DNA of 15,994 nt from the NCBI GenBank assembly GCA_050330975.1, contig JBHJHK010000158.1, positions 1 to 15,994 on the forward strand. Direction: 5' to 3'. Within the stretch, counting starts at the first letter, position 1; every line of letters starts with the position of its first letter. This document shows, piece after piece, positions 7,163 through 14,702 of the stretch. Position numbers and translations under genes: made by a program. Under the pieces are notes generated by a model, which made no database searches, had not been told where the DNA came from, and saw only the letters and a list, made by a program, of their open reading frames with translations. The DNA is from JBHJHK01 sp050330975. Lineage in GTDB: Bacteria; Pseudomonadota; Gammaproteobacteria; Competibacterales; Competibacteraceae.

Positions 7163-8041
7163 ATGACTTTGTTACGCACCCTCGCCGCCGTCCTAGCCTT
7201 TGGGGCGGCCACAGTGGCCAGCGCCGATTCCATTGTGGTGGGCGGCAAGAACTTCACTGAACAGCAGCTCTTGGCGGAGATGACCACCCAATTGTTGCGG
7301 GCGAAGGGCTTTGAAGTGGATAAGCGCGCCGGCATGGGATCAGCGGTGCTGCGGGCCGCCCAGGAGAACGGCCAAATCGACCTCTACTGGGAGTACACCG
7401 GCACCTCGTTGATCAACTACAACGACGTCAAAGAGCGCATGTCCCCGGAGGAGACCTACCAGACCGTCAAGGAAATGGACGCCGAAAAGGGCTTGACTTG
7501 GCTGGCGCCTTCTGAAGCCAACAACACCTACGCCTTCGCCATGCAGCGGGGCCAGGCGGAGGAGATGGGGATCGACACCCTGTCGGATCTGGCCGCGGCC
7601 GTCAATGACGACAAGGATTTGGTCTTCGCCTCCAACGCCGAGTTCTACGCCCGGGACGACGGTCTGCGGCCTTTGCAGCAAGCCTATGGCTTTCGCTTTC
7701 CCCGGGCTAACATCAAGCGCATGGACTCGGGGCTGACCTACCAGGCCCTCAAGGAGGACCAGGTGGATGTGGCCCTGGTGTTTGCCACCGACGGCCGCAT
7801 CAAGGCCTTTGACTTTAAAGTCCTCAAGGACGACAAGAACTTCTTCCCCGCCTATGCCATCACCCCAGTGGTGCGCCAGGCGACCCTAGAAGAGCATCCC
7901 GAGCTAGCTGACCTCCTCAACCAGCTCTCCGCCGAACTCGACGATGAGACCATGGCCGCCTTGAACGCCCAGGTGGATGTGGAAAAGACCAGCATTGAGG
8001 CCGTGGCGGAGAATTTTCTCCAAGAGCAGGGTTTGATCTAA
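7163..8041 (+). CDS. Periplasmic glycine betaine/choline/carnitine-type substrate-binding protein
   Basis: This 292-residue protein is an OpuAC/ProX-like solute receptor. Residues 1-21 are a Sec signal peptide (basic start, hydrophobic core, cleavage after VASA), with no lipobox Cys, so it should be free in the periplasm. The mature protein opens with VVGGKNFTEQQLLAEM, a family hallmark, followed by DLYWEYTGTSLINYN and LVFATDGRIKAFDFKVLKDD; these blocks line the quaternary-amine binding cleft in characterised relatives. ATG 7163 has a strong GAGGAG ribosome site 7 nt upstream and begins directly with the signal peptide, which rules out the longer open frame from 7037. It is last in the operon, and a hairpin follows. 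Specificity among betaine, choline, carnitine and other osmolytes cannot be settled by eye. Confidence 0.93.
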   Translation: MTLLRTLAAVLAFGAATVASADSIVVGGKNFTEQQLLAEMTTQLLRAKGFEVDKRAGMGSAVLRAAQENGQIDLYWEYTGTSLINYNDVKERMSPEETYQTVKEMDAEKGLTWLAPSEANNTYAFAMQRGQAEEMGIDTLSDLAAAVNDDKDLVFASNAEFYARDDGLRPLQQAYGFRFPRANIKRMDSGLTYQALKEDQVDVALVFATDGRIKAFDFKVLKDDKNFFPAYAITPVVRQATLEEHPELADLLNQLSAELDDETMAALNAQVDVEKTSIEAVAENFLQEQGLI

Positions 8042-8077
8042 GTGCCGTGGCATTGACGGCGGCGATTCATCACTAAA

Positions 8078-8107
8078 AACCCCCGTCGCCCCCCGGGCGC
8101 CGGGGTT
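8078..8107. terminator. Candidate hairpin after the importer operon
   Basis: AACCCC (8078-8083) pairs with GGGGTT (8102-8107) around a G+C-rich loop, in the 80-nt gap after the binding-protein stop. On the plus strand the stem is not followed by a T run. On the minus strand it is followed by TTT. It may attenuate readthrough into the acyl-CoA genes; as an intrinsic terminator in the plus direction it is weak. Confidence 0.35.
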
Positions 8108-8121
8108 CTCGGGGGGAGTTT

Positions 8122-9309
8122 ATGCGAGATTTTATCCTCGACGAGCCAGATCGCGCCTTTCGCCTGGAAGTCCGGGACTTCTTGGCCCGGGAGCTGGCGC
8201 CGGTGGCGGCCCGCATCGAAGACCACCAAGACTGGGACGCCGTGAAACGGGTGGTCCGCGCCCTGGGGGAAGCGGGCTATCTCACCTTGATGTTTCAAGA
8301 TCTCTACCGGGGGTCTCTCAAACACCCCGGCCTCACCCACGCCACTGTGTTATCCGAAGAGGCCGCCTACCTCAACTACGCCTTTGAGACCACCATCGCC
8401 ACGGCCTTGAGCTGTGCCTACCCCCTCCACCGCTACGCGTCACCGGAGGTGCGAAAGGCCTATCTGCCGGGGATCATCGAGGGCCGAACCATCGGCGCCA
8501 TCGCCGTCACCGAGCCCAATGTGGGCTCCGACAGCGCCGGGATGGAGACCCGCATCCGCCGGGAGGCCGACGGTCACTGGCGCATCGACGGCTTTAAGCG
8601 CTACATCTCCAACGCCTCCGTGGCCGACACGTATATCGTCTATGGCATCACCGACGACGGGGTCCCGGCCCAAAAGGGCATGAGTGCCGTGGTGGTGCCC
8701 AACGGCACAAAGGGCATGAGTTTTCCCCGCAACTACACGTTCATGGGCCGGCGGGGCTGTGTGGTGGGGGAGGTGGCCTTCGACAATTGCCGGGTGCCCG
8801 CCGACCACTTGCTGGGAGAGGTGGACCAGGGCTTTCGCATCATGCTGTCCATGTTCAACTTCGAGCGGATCATCCTGGGGGGCACGGGGTTGGGGGTGGC
8901 GCGCTCGGCCTTTGACATCGCCAAAGACCACGCCCAAAAACGGGTCACCTTTCGCCAGCCCCTGGGGGCCAAGCAGCTCATCTGGGACAAGATCTCCGAG
9001 ATGAGCTGGCGCATCGACGCCGCCGAGCTCATCACCTACCGGGCCAGCAAGCTCTACGACCGGGGGGTGAGTGGCAAGGAGCTCATGCGGGAGGCGGCCA
9101 TGGCCAAGTTGGTGGCCACGGAAGTGGCCAATGTCTGCGCCGACCACACGGTGCAAATCCTAGGGGGCGATGGCATCACCAAGGAGTACGGCCGGGCCGA
9201 GCAGATCTACCGGGACGCCCGGGCGTTGCCCATCGTCGGCGGCACCTCGGAGATGGCCCGCTATTTGATCGCCAGTCGCGATCTCCCCGACATCAAACTC
9301 ACTTTGTGA
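8122..9309 (+). CDS. Acyl-CoA dehydrogenase family protein
   Basis: This 395-residue FAD enzyme oxidises an acyl-CoA to the 2,3-enoyl-CoA in the cytoplasm and passes electrons to ETF. Length and order match the family. The N-terminal helical domain spans about 1-125, with AIAVTEPNVGSD at 126-137 for FAD and substrate binding. The beta domain is at about 130-235 and the C-terminal helical domain ends with ILGGDGITKEYGRAEQIYRD. The canonical catalytic Glu of medium-chain enzymes (YEGT motif) is replaced: the site reads IVGGT, with Gly at 373. A Glu is present in MFNFERIILGG (E248), the position used by isovaleryl- and long-chain acyl-CoA dehydrogenases. ATG 8122 follows a GGGGGGAG site. The ligase gene starts 7 nt after this stop. 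Substrate unknown; a branched, cyclic or quaternary-amine acyl-CoA is possible. Confidence 0.92.
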   Translation: MRDFILDEPDRAFRLEVRDFLARELAPVAARIEDHQDWDAVKRVVRALGEAGYLTLMFQDLYRGSLKHPGLTHATVLSEEAAYLNYAFETTIATALSCAYPLHRYASPEVRKAYLPGIIEGRTIGAIAVTEPNVGSDSAGMETRIRREADGHWRIDGFKRYISNASVADTYIVYGITDDGVPAQKGMSAVVVPNGTKGMSFPRNYTFMGRRGCVVGEVAFDNCRVPADHLLGEVDQGFRIMLSMFNFERIILGGTGLGVARSAFDIAKDHAQKRVTFRQPLGAKQLIWDKISEMSWRIDAAELITYRASKLYDRGVSGKELMREAAMAKLVATEVANVCADHTVQILGGDGITKEYGRAEQIYRDARALPIVGGTSEMARYLIASRDLPDIKLTL

Positions 9310-9316
9310 CGCCCCC

Positions 9317-10870
9317 ATGGATATCGCAACGATTTTCAAGCGCTCCGTGGAGCGCCACCCTAAGCAACAGGCCTTGGTGTTCGAAGACCGCCGCTGGACC
9401 TACCAAGCCTGGTACGAGCGGGTGTGTCGCTTTGCCCAGGCCCTGGCGGATTTGGGGGTGCGCCCCTCGGACCGGGTGGCGTTTTACGTCTCCACCTCGG
9501 AGAACTCCGTCACCACCTATTTTGCCTGTCAGCTGTTGGGCGCTGTGGCGGTGCCCATGAACTTTCGCCTCTCCCCCGGCGAGGTGGCCTACATCCTCCA
9601 GGATTCGGGGGCGCGGGTGTTGGTCTACGGCCGCTATTTGGCCGACAACGTGTTAAAAGTCCAAGAGCGGGTCAAGAGTGTCCACGACTACATCGGCTGT
9701 GCCTACGACGTGGACAAGATCCCCGACGGTCACCACCACTTTGAAGCCCTAGCCGAGGAGGCCGTAGACCGGGGGGAGCCCCGGCCCCTCCCCAGCGGGG
9801 ATGCCCTGTCGGCCCTGGTCTATACCTCCGGCACCACGGGGAGGCCCAAGGGGGTGATGCACAGCCACGCCAACGACGTGGCCATCGCCATGAACTGCGT
9901 CATGGAATACGCCCTGCGCTCCAGGGACCGGGCCTTGCACATCGCCCCTTTGTACCACGTCGGGGGGATGCAGGCCTATTTTATGCCCCACATGATGGTG
10001 GGGGGCACCAACGTGGTGTTGGGACGCTACGACGCCTTGTCCACCCTGGAGACCATCCAGCGGGAGAAAATCACCACGCTGTTCGCCGTGCCCACCCAGA
10101 TCCAGGAGATGTTATTTCACCCCGAGTTTAAAAGCTTCGACGTGTCGTCGCTGCGGATGGTCACCACTGGGGGCTCGGCCATTTCCAAGGCCACCCTGGA
10201 ACGGGTGATCCAGGAATTTTGCCCGCGGATTTTCAACGGCTACGGCATGACCGAGGGCAGTCTTACCTTGATCCTCCACCCCGAGGATGTACTGGAAAAG
10301 CTCGGCTCCTGTGGCAAGCCCACCTTGATTTCCAGTTGTCGGGTGATCAAAAACGAGCCCGACGCCCCGCCGTCGGCCACGGTGCCCACGGGGGATATCG
10401 GCCAGCTCATCGTCTATGGCCCCCAGGTGATGGCGGGTTATTGGAACAACCCCTTTGAGACCTCCAAGAAGCTGCGGGGACCGTGGCTGTACACCGGCGA
10501 TTTGTTCTCCCGGGACGAGGACGGGTTTTTCTACTACCACGGCCGGGCCGACGACATGATCATCTCCGGGGGGGAGAATATCTATCCCCGGGAAGTGGAG
10601 GAGATCCTCTATGGCTGTCCGGGAGTCCAGGAGGCGGCGGTGCTGGGGCTGCCCGACGAAAAATGGGGTCAAATCGTGACGGCCTTTGTGGTGGCCTCGG
10701 ACCCCGACTTGACCGCCGAGGCGGTGGATCAATTCTGCCGCCAGAGCGAAGATCTGGCGGCCTTTAAACGGCCCCGGCGGTTTGTCTTTCTCGAGCAGTT
10801 GCCCACCAACCCCAGCGGCAAGGTCCTCAAGCGGGAGCTCTTGGCCGCCCACGGAGGTAGTGGTTCATGA
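9317..10870 (+). CDS. AMP-forming acyl-CoA ligase (acyl-CoA synthetase)
   Basis: This 517-residue ANL-superfamily enzyme activates a carboxylic acid through an acyl-AMP to the CoA thioester. Core motifs are intact: A3 P-loop YTSGTTGRPKG at 169-179, A5 NGYGMTEGS at 307-315, YTGDL at 392-396, the hinge block GRADDMIISGGENIYP at 409-424, and the catalytic A10 Lys in PTNPSGKVLKREL (K502). Length is standard and equals that of carnitine-CoA ligase CaiC, although length alone proves nothing. No Shine-Dalgarno is visible before ATG 9317, so it is probably translated by coupling to the dehydrogenase gene 7 nt upstream. Its stop overlaps the start of the hydratase gene in an ATGA. The acid it activates is not evident. 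Confidence 0.94.
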   Translation: MDIATIFKRSVERHPKQQALVFEDRRWTYQAWYERVCRFAQALADLGVRPSDRVAFYVSTSENSVTTYFACQLLGAVAVPMNFRLSPGEVAYILQDSGARVLVYGRYLADNVLKVQERVKSVHDYIGCAYDVDKIPDGHHHFEALAEEAVDRGEPRPLPSGDALSALVYTSGTTGRPKGVMHSHANDVAIAMNCVMEYALRSRDRALHIAPLYHVGGMQAYFMPHMMVGGTNVVLGRYDALSTLETIQREKITTLFAVPTQIQEMLFHPEFKSFDVSSLRMVTTGGSAISKATLERVIQEFCPRIFNGYGMTEGSLTLILHPEDVLEKLGSCGKPTLISSCRVIKNEPDAPPSATVPTGDIGQLIVYGPQVMAGYWNNPFETSKKLRGPWLYTGDLFSRDEDGFFYYHGRADDMIISGGENIYPREVEEILYGCPGVQEAAVLGLPDEKWGQIVTAFVVASDPDLTAEAVDQFCRQSEDLAAFKRPRRFVFLEQLPTNPSGKVLKRELLAAHGGSGS

Positions 10871-11670
10871 GTGCTGAACCCCTGGACTACCAGCGAGAAG
10901 GTTCCATTGTCACCTTGACCCTCAACCGCCCCGAGAGCCGCAACCCCATCTCCGAACCCGACATGGTGGCGGCCATCGAGGCCGCCTGTGGCCGGATTCG
11001 CGACGACGCCGAGGTGCGGGCGGTGATCCTCACCGGGGCGGGGACGGCGTTTTCCTCGGGGGGCAACGTCAAGGCCATGCGGGACAAGGCCGGGATGTTC
11101 GCCGGGGCCCCGGCGGCGTTGCGGGATGGCTATCGCCGGGGGATCCAGCGCATCCCCTTGGCGTTGTACGAGCTCGAAGTCCCCACCATCGCCGCGGTCA
11201 ATGGCCCGGCGGTGGGGGCCGGCTGCGATTTGGCCCTGATGTGCGACATCCGCATCGCCTCGGAGAAGGCCAGTTTTGCCGAGAGTTTTGTCAAGGTGGG
11301 GATCGTCCCCGGGGACGGCGGGGCCTGGCTGTTGCCCCGGGCGGTGGGGTTGTCCCGGGCCTGTGAGCTGGCGTTCACCGGGGATACCATCGACGCCGCC
11401 ACGGCTTGTGCTTGGGGCATGGTGTCCAAGGTGGTGCCCCACGAGGCGTTGCTGCAAGAGGCCAAGGCGTTGGCGGGGCGGATCGCCGTTAACCCCCCCC
11501 AGGTGGTGCGGATGACCAAGCGCTTGATCCGCGAGGGGCAACACACCTCCCTCCCTACGTTGCTGGAGCTATCGGCGGCCTTCCAGGCTCTGGCCCACCA
11601 CACCGACGACCACGCCGAGGCCGTGGCGGCCCTTCTCGAAAAGCGCCAGGGGCAGTATCGGGGGCGGTGA
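10867..11670 (+). CDS. Enoyl-CoA hydratase/isomerase (crotonase) family protein
   Basis: This 267-residue crotonase-fold protein probably acts on the enoyl-CoA made by the dehydrogenase two genes upstream. The oxyanion-hole regions are clear: AFSSGGNVKAM (61-71) and NGPAVGAGCDLALMCDIRIA (112-131). Aligned to rat enoyl-CoA hydratase, the two catalytic acids Glu144 and Glu164 fall on Asp121 and Phe141. The second acid is therefore absent, and a nearby Glu139 is two residues off. Classical syn-hydration with two glutamates is not expected; the enzyme may be an isomerase, a hydrolase or a hydratase with other acids. Its ATG overlaps the ligase stop (ATGA), giving tight coupling. It is the last gene of the acyl-CoA module and is followed by inverted repeats. 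Confidence 0.9.
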   Translation: MSAEPLDYQREGSIVTLTLNRPESRNPISEPDMVAAIEAACGRIRDDAEVRAVILTGAGTAFSSGGNVKAMRDKAGMFAGAPAALRDGYRRGIQRIPLALYELEVPTIAAVNGPAVGAGCDLALMCDIRIASEKASFAESFVKVGIVPGDGGAWLLPRAVGLSRACELAFTGDTIDAATACAWGMVSKVVPHEALLQEAKALAGRIAVNPPQVVRMTKRLIREGQHTSLPTLLELSAAFQALAHHTDDHAEAVAALLEKRQGQYRGR

Positions 11671-11677
11671 TTGCCCT

Positions 11678-11707
11678 GGGGGTGTTGCACTTTTTTAGCT
11701 CACCCCC
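11678..11707. terminator. Inverted repeat after the acyl-CoA module
   Basis: GGGGGTG (11678-11684) and CACCCCC (11701-11707) can pair over a 16-nt loop that holds a T6 run. It begins 8 nt after the hydratase stop. No T run follows the stem, so it is at best an atypical terminator. Confidence 0.3.
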
Positions 11708-11717
11708 GCCGCTACGG

Positions 11718-11751
11718 TGATCGCCGCCCACTTAGAACGGGGCGGTGATCA
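11718..11751. promoter_or_regulatory. 12-bp inverted repeat upstream of the kinase operon
   Basis: TGATCGCCGCCC (11718-11729) pairs with GGGCGGTGATCA (11740-11751) around a 10-nt loop, with a single G-T wobble. GGTGAT also recurs just before it at 11666-11671. Placed about 85 nt before the kinase start, it could be an operator for a dimeric regulator, an attenuator hairpin in the kinase leader, or a second terminator for the module upstream. No promoter hexamers stand out nearby. Confidence 0.4.
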
Positions 11752-11835
11752 ATCTCACTGACAATGCCCGGTGACCCATGGTATATGAACCCGTTGAGCC
11801 ACTTGCGGGTATCAGCCTCGAATCCATGGAGCGAC

Positions 11836-13758
11836 ATGCGCATCTCCGACCTCACCGGCAGCCTCTTCTCGAACCTGCTCAACGACATCGGCCTGGGGGT
11901 GACAAAGACGGTATGGCAGTACTACCGCGGCAGTGCCACCGACTTGCAAGGGGCCTTTGACGCCTCCCTCCAAGATGCCTTAAAGGCGCTGGAAAACGCC
12001 CTGAAAGGCGCCAAATCGAACCGTTTTAGTTTCATCAAGAACCTGTTGACCAGCGGCCACGATCGCCAGCTGTTGACCCTGGCGCAGACGGCCATGGACC
12101 GATGCGACCCCCCCTATGACCATCGCCGGCGCCAGCGCCTCGCCAAGGCCCTCCAGGATCTCGCCGCCCACCGCTTGCCATCCCTGGAAGCCCAGGCGTG
12201 GTTGCGCCTGGGGCTCTGCGCTGCAGAGCGCCGATCCCTGGCGGTGCCCGCCGTCGCCGATGCCGAGGAGGCGCCCTTGGCCATGGACGCCGAGCTGGCC
12301 GCCCTCCTGGAACTGCCCACGCCCCGGGGCCCGCTTTTGGTGGAGCTGGTGGAAACGGCCTTTCGCCAGCGGTTGGGGAACAGTCCCAACCTCGCCCACC
12401 TGCTCTCTTTGGAACAAATTGCCCAACAACAACGGGGCCTCCAAGCCCTCCAGGGGCAACTTCAAGACCTCGCCCACCACTGCCGGAGTCTGAGGCCCGG
12501 GCAGGTGCGCCCCGGCGATAGTTACACCTTGGCCGGCGACCCCGCCCTAAAGGAGAGCATCGCCGCCGCCCGGCGCCTCACCGCTTCCACGCCCACCCTT
12601 CAGCCGGCGTTGAGCCTCCAGACCGCGACCTTTTTGGTGGCCGCCGGGGCGTTGGACGAGGCCGTGCACGCCTGCGACGAGGCCCGGGAGGCGTCTTTGA
12701 GCGTCGAGGCCCAGGCCCTGGCGCTGTTCAACCGCTACCGCATCGAACTGGAGCAAAAGCGCTGGAGTCAGGCCCTGGGCACCCTGGAAAAGGCGGTGCA
12801 ACTCGTCCCCAGCTACCATCCGTTTCCCTTCGAGCGCTACCGCCCGGGGGCCATCCTGGGGGCCGGGGCCTTTGGGGTGGTGTTCCAGGCCGCCGACGTC
12901 CACCTGGGGCGGGAAGTGGTGATCAAGGCCTTCCACGAGGGCATCGACCTCCAGGGGGCGCAGGTCGAGGGCAGTGCCCTGGCCACCCTGGACCATCCCA
13001 ACATCGTCAAAATCCTCCACTACGACACGGCGGCGGCGGGCAACAGCCCCTACTTGGTCATGGAGGCGGTAGCGGGACAGAGTTTGGAGAGCTACCTGGC
13101 CAATCGCGAGCCCCTGTCCCCCCCACGGGTCAAACACATCGCCCTGCAGATCGCCGGGGCCATGGCCTACGCCCACGGCCGGGGCTTGTTGCACCGCGAT
13201 CTCAAGCCCGCCAATGTGTTGGTGGACCCGGAAGACGATTGGCGGGTGCGGGTCATCGATTTTGGCCTCTCGGCTCCGGTCCCCCCCGTCCAGGGGGCGG
13301 CCTCGGCCTCCAGCCAGTCCAGTTTGCACCGCCAGAGTTTGGTGGGGACGTGGTCCTACGCGCCCCCGGAACAGCGGGGCGAACTCGATGCGCCAGTGGC
13401 GGCCTACAGCGATATCTATGCTTTTGGCAAACTCTGCGCCTGGTTGCTGTGCAAACAAACCCAACCCACCCCCCAAACATTTGCCGCCCACGCTACCCCC
13501 GAGCCCCTGGTGGCGTTGCTCTTCGCCTGTATGACCCCCTCCCCGGCCCGGCGGCCCGCCCAGTTTGACGAGGTGATGGCGCAGCTCCAGGCCATGGATC
13601 TCGCCGAGGCGCCGGATCGGGACAGCGCGGAGTCAGCGATGGCTTCCAACCGCCATATCGTCGTCCTCGACCCCCCCGATCTCGCCGCAGAACTCCTCTC
13701 GCCCGTCCTCCTTGGCTACGGCGAGAAAGAGGTCATCGAGTTGGAGGCACCCCTTTGA
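11836..13758 (+). CDS. Ser/Thr protein kinase with long helical/TPR-like N-terminal region
   Basis: This 640-residue protein carries a Hanks-type kinase domain at about 335-585. It has Gly loop GAGAFG at 342-347, Lys364 in VVIKAF, catalytic HRDLKPAN at 453-460, DFG at 475-477, APPEQ at 509-512 and SDIYAFG at 525-531, all intact, so it should be active. Unlike most bacterial kinases the domain is C-terminal. About 330 residues precede it: alpha-helical, with TPR-like pairs at about 255-330 (ALDEAVHACDEA, then RWSQALGTLEKAVQLVPSYHP). No transmembrane segment is visible, so it is cytosolic. A tail of about 50 residues follows the domain. I start at ATG 11836 (GGAG 4 nt upstream). The frame is open to ATG 11764, but that start has no ribosome site. 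The next gene begins 45 nt after the stop. It probably phosphorylates its operon partners (inference). Confidence 0.9.
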   Translation: MRISDLTGSLFSNLLNDIGLGVTKTVWQYYRGSATDLQGAFDASLQDALKALENALKGAKSNRFSFIKNLLTSGHDRQLLTLAQTAMDRCDPPYDHRRRQRLAKALQDLAAHRLPSLEAQAWLRLGLCAAERRSLAVPAVADAEEAPLAMDAELAALLELPTPRGPLLVELVETAFRQRLGNSPNLAHLLSLEQIAQQQRGLQALQGQLQDLAHHCRSLRPGQVRPGDSYTLAGDPALKESIAAARRLTASTPTLQPALSLQTATFLVAAGALDEAVHACDEAREASLSVEAQALALFNRYRIELEQKRWSQALGTLEKAVQLVPSYHPFPFERYRPGAILGAGAFGVVFQAADVHLGREVVIKAFHEGIDLQGAQVEGSALATLDHPNIVKILHYDTAAAGNSPYLVMEAVAGQSLESYLANREPLSPPRVKHIALQIAGAMAYAHGRGLLHRDLKPANVLVDPEDDWRVRVIDFGLSAPVPPVQGAASASSQSSLHRQSLVGTWSYAPPEQRGELDAPVAAYSDIYAFGKLCAWLLCKQTQPTPQTFAAHATPEPLVALLFACMTPSPARRPAQFDEVMAQLQAMDLAEAPDRDSAESAMASNRHIVVLDPPDLAAELLSPVLLGYGEKEVIELEAPL

Positions 13759-13803
13759 GGATTGAAAGACCACTACACATCCACTGCCATTGAAGGATGG
13801 GCC

Positions 13804-14700
13804 ATGTCCAGTGCCGTTGCCCGAGAAAAACTCGACACGATGATTTTGCTGCGCCTCTACAGCGCCAAACAAGATCGCACTCCGGGGGCCATCGCCAGGG
13901 ATCTGGCGCCGCTCCTCGGCCACCGGCTGACGCCGGGGCAAATCAAAACCCAGGTGGAAGAGCGTCTAAAGGCGTTGCAGACCGAAGGAAAGTGGGTAAA
14001 TGCCGAAAAAAAGAATCACTTTGTCCTGTCGGAGGCCGGCGTCGACCGGGCTTTGGGGGCCTTAGGGGGCTTTCGTCCCGCCCGGGCACCCACCTGGAAA
14101 GCCGTCAAAGAAAAATACCTGGTGGCCCTGGCCTGTGAGTTGGAACTCCGGGGACCCGAGCAGCTGGCCAAGCTCAATTTCGACGGCCAGCGGGCGCTGA
14201 TCCTGAATCGCCACTACCACCTGGGCCTGGGACCGCAACCCACCCTGACCCAGGTGGTCAACGCCCTGACGGCCCAAGCGGTAAAAGCCCGGGGCACCAG
14301 CGCCCAGGCCATCACTACGGCCGCGGTGCAAAATTGGTGGTTGAAAGACGCAGAGGAGGGCCCCGGGGCCGAGGCAACCCCCGAGGCGGGGCACCTCGAC
14401 GGGGCCGACTTGCCGGCGTTTATGGAGACCGTCAAAGCCGCCGCCCAGGCCACGACCACGGGGCGCATGGGCGACCACCGGGTGTTTATCAACCACGTCT
14501 ATGGCACCCTGCTAGAGCGCCATCCGACCCTCTCCCTTTCCTTAGAGGACTTCAAGGACAAACTCGCCCAGGCCAAGAGCCAGGGACTGATCGTGTTGGT
14601 GCGCAATGATCTGCCCCGCAACGCCCCGCCCCAGGATATGGCGGACTCCGAGACGGCTTATCTCAACACCACCTTTCATTTGATCGATTTGGAGGCCTAG
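13804..14700 (+). CDS. Unrecognised 298-residue protein between kinase and ATPase, putative winged-helix adaptor
   Basis: I do not recognise this family. Residues 1-88 look like a winged-helix unit: helix (REKLDTMILLRLYSA), helix (TPGAIARDLAPLLG), recognition-like helix (TPGQIKTQVEERLKALQTEG), then a short hairpin (KWVNAEKKNHFVLSEAGVDR). Residues 97-180 are helical. A low-complexity Glu/Gly/Ala linker (183-200) leads to a C-terminal block, 201-298, with GRMGDHRVFINHVYGTL, LSLEDFKDKLAQAKSQGLIV, RNDL and SETAYLNTTFHLIDL, which reads like a second winged helix. ATG 13804 has AAGGA 6 nt upstream; an in-frame TTG at 13762 has none. It is soluble, with no signal peptide or membrane segment. Its 3' end contains the GGAGG ribosome site of the ATPase gene, so the two are coupled. 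A DNA-binding or protein-bridging role is inferred only. Confidence 0.8.
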   Translation: MSSAVAREKLDTMILLRLYSAKQDRTPGAIARDLAPLLGHRLTPGQIKTQVEERLKALQTEGKWVNAEKKNHFVLSEAGVDRALGALGGFRPARAPTWKAVKEKYLVALACELELRGPEQLAKLNFDGQRALILNRHYHLGLGPQPTLTQVVNALTAQAVKARGTSAQAITTAAVQNWWLKDAEEGPGAEATPEAGHLDGADLPAFMETVKAAAQATTTGRMGDHRVFINHVYGTLLERHPTLSLSLEDFKDKLAQAKSQGLIVLVRNDLPRNAPPQDMADSETAYLNTTFHLIDLEA

Positions 14701-14702
14701 CC

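Noticed and set aside
8440..9156. Minus-strand open frame of 238 codons opposite the acyl-CoA dehydrogenase
   Set aside because: His/Gly/Val-rich antisense shadow with no motif; the plus-strand gene is unambiguous.
12547..13491. Minus-strand open frame of 314 codons opposite the kinase
   Set aside because: Antisense shadow of the intact kinase motifs, with no ribosome site or family features.
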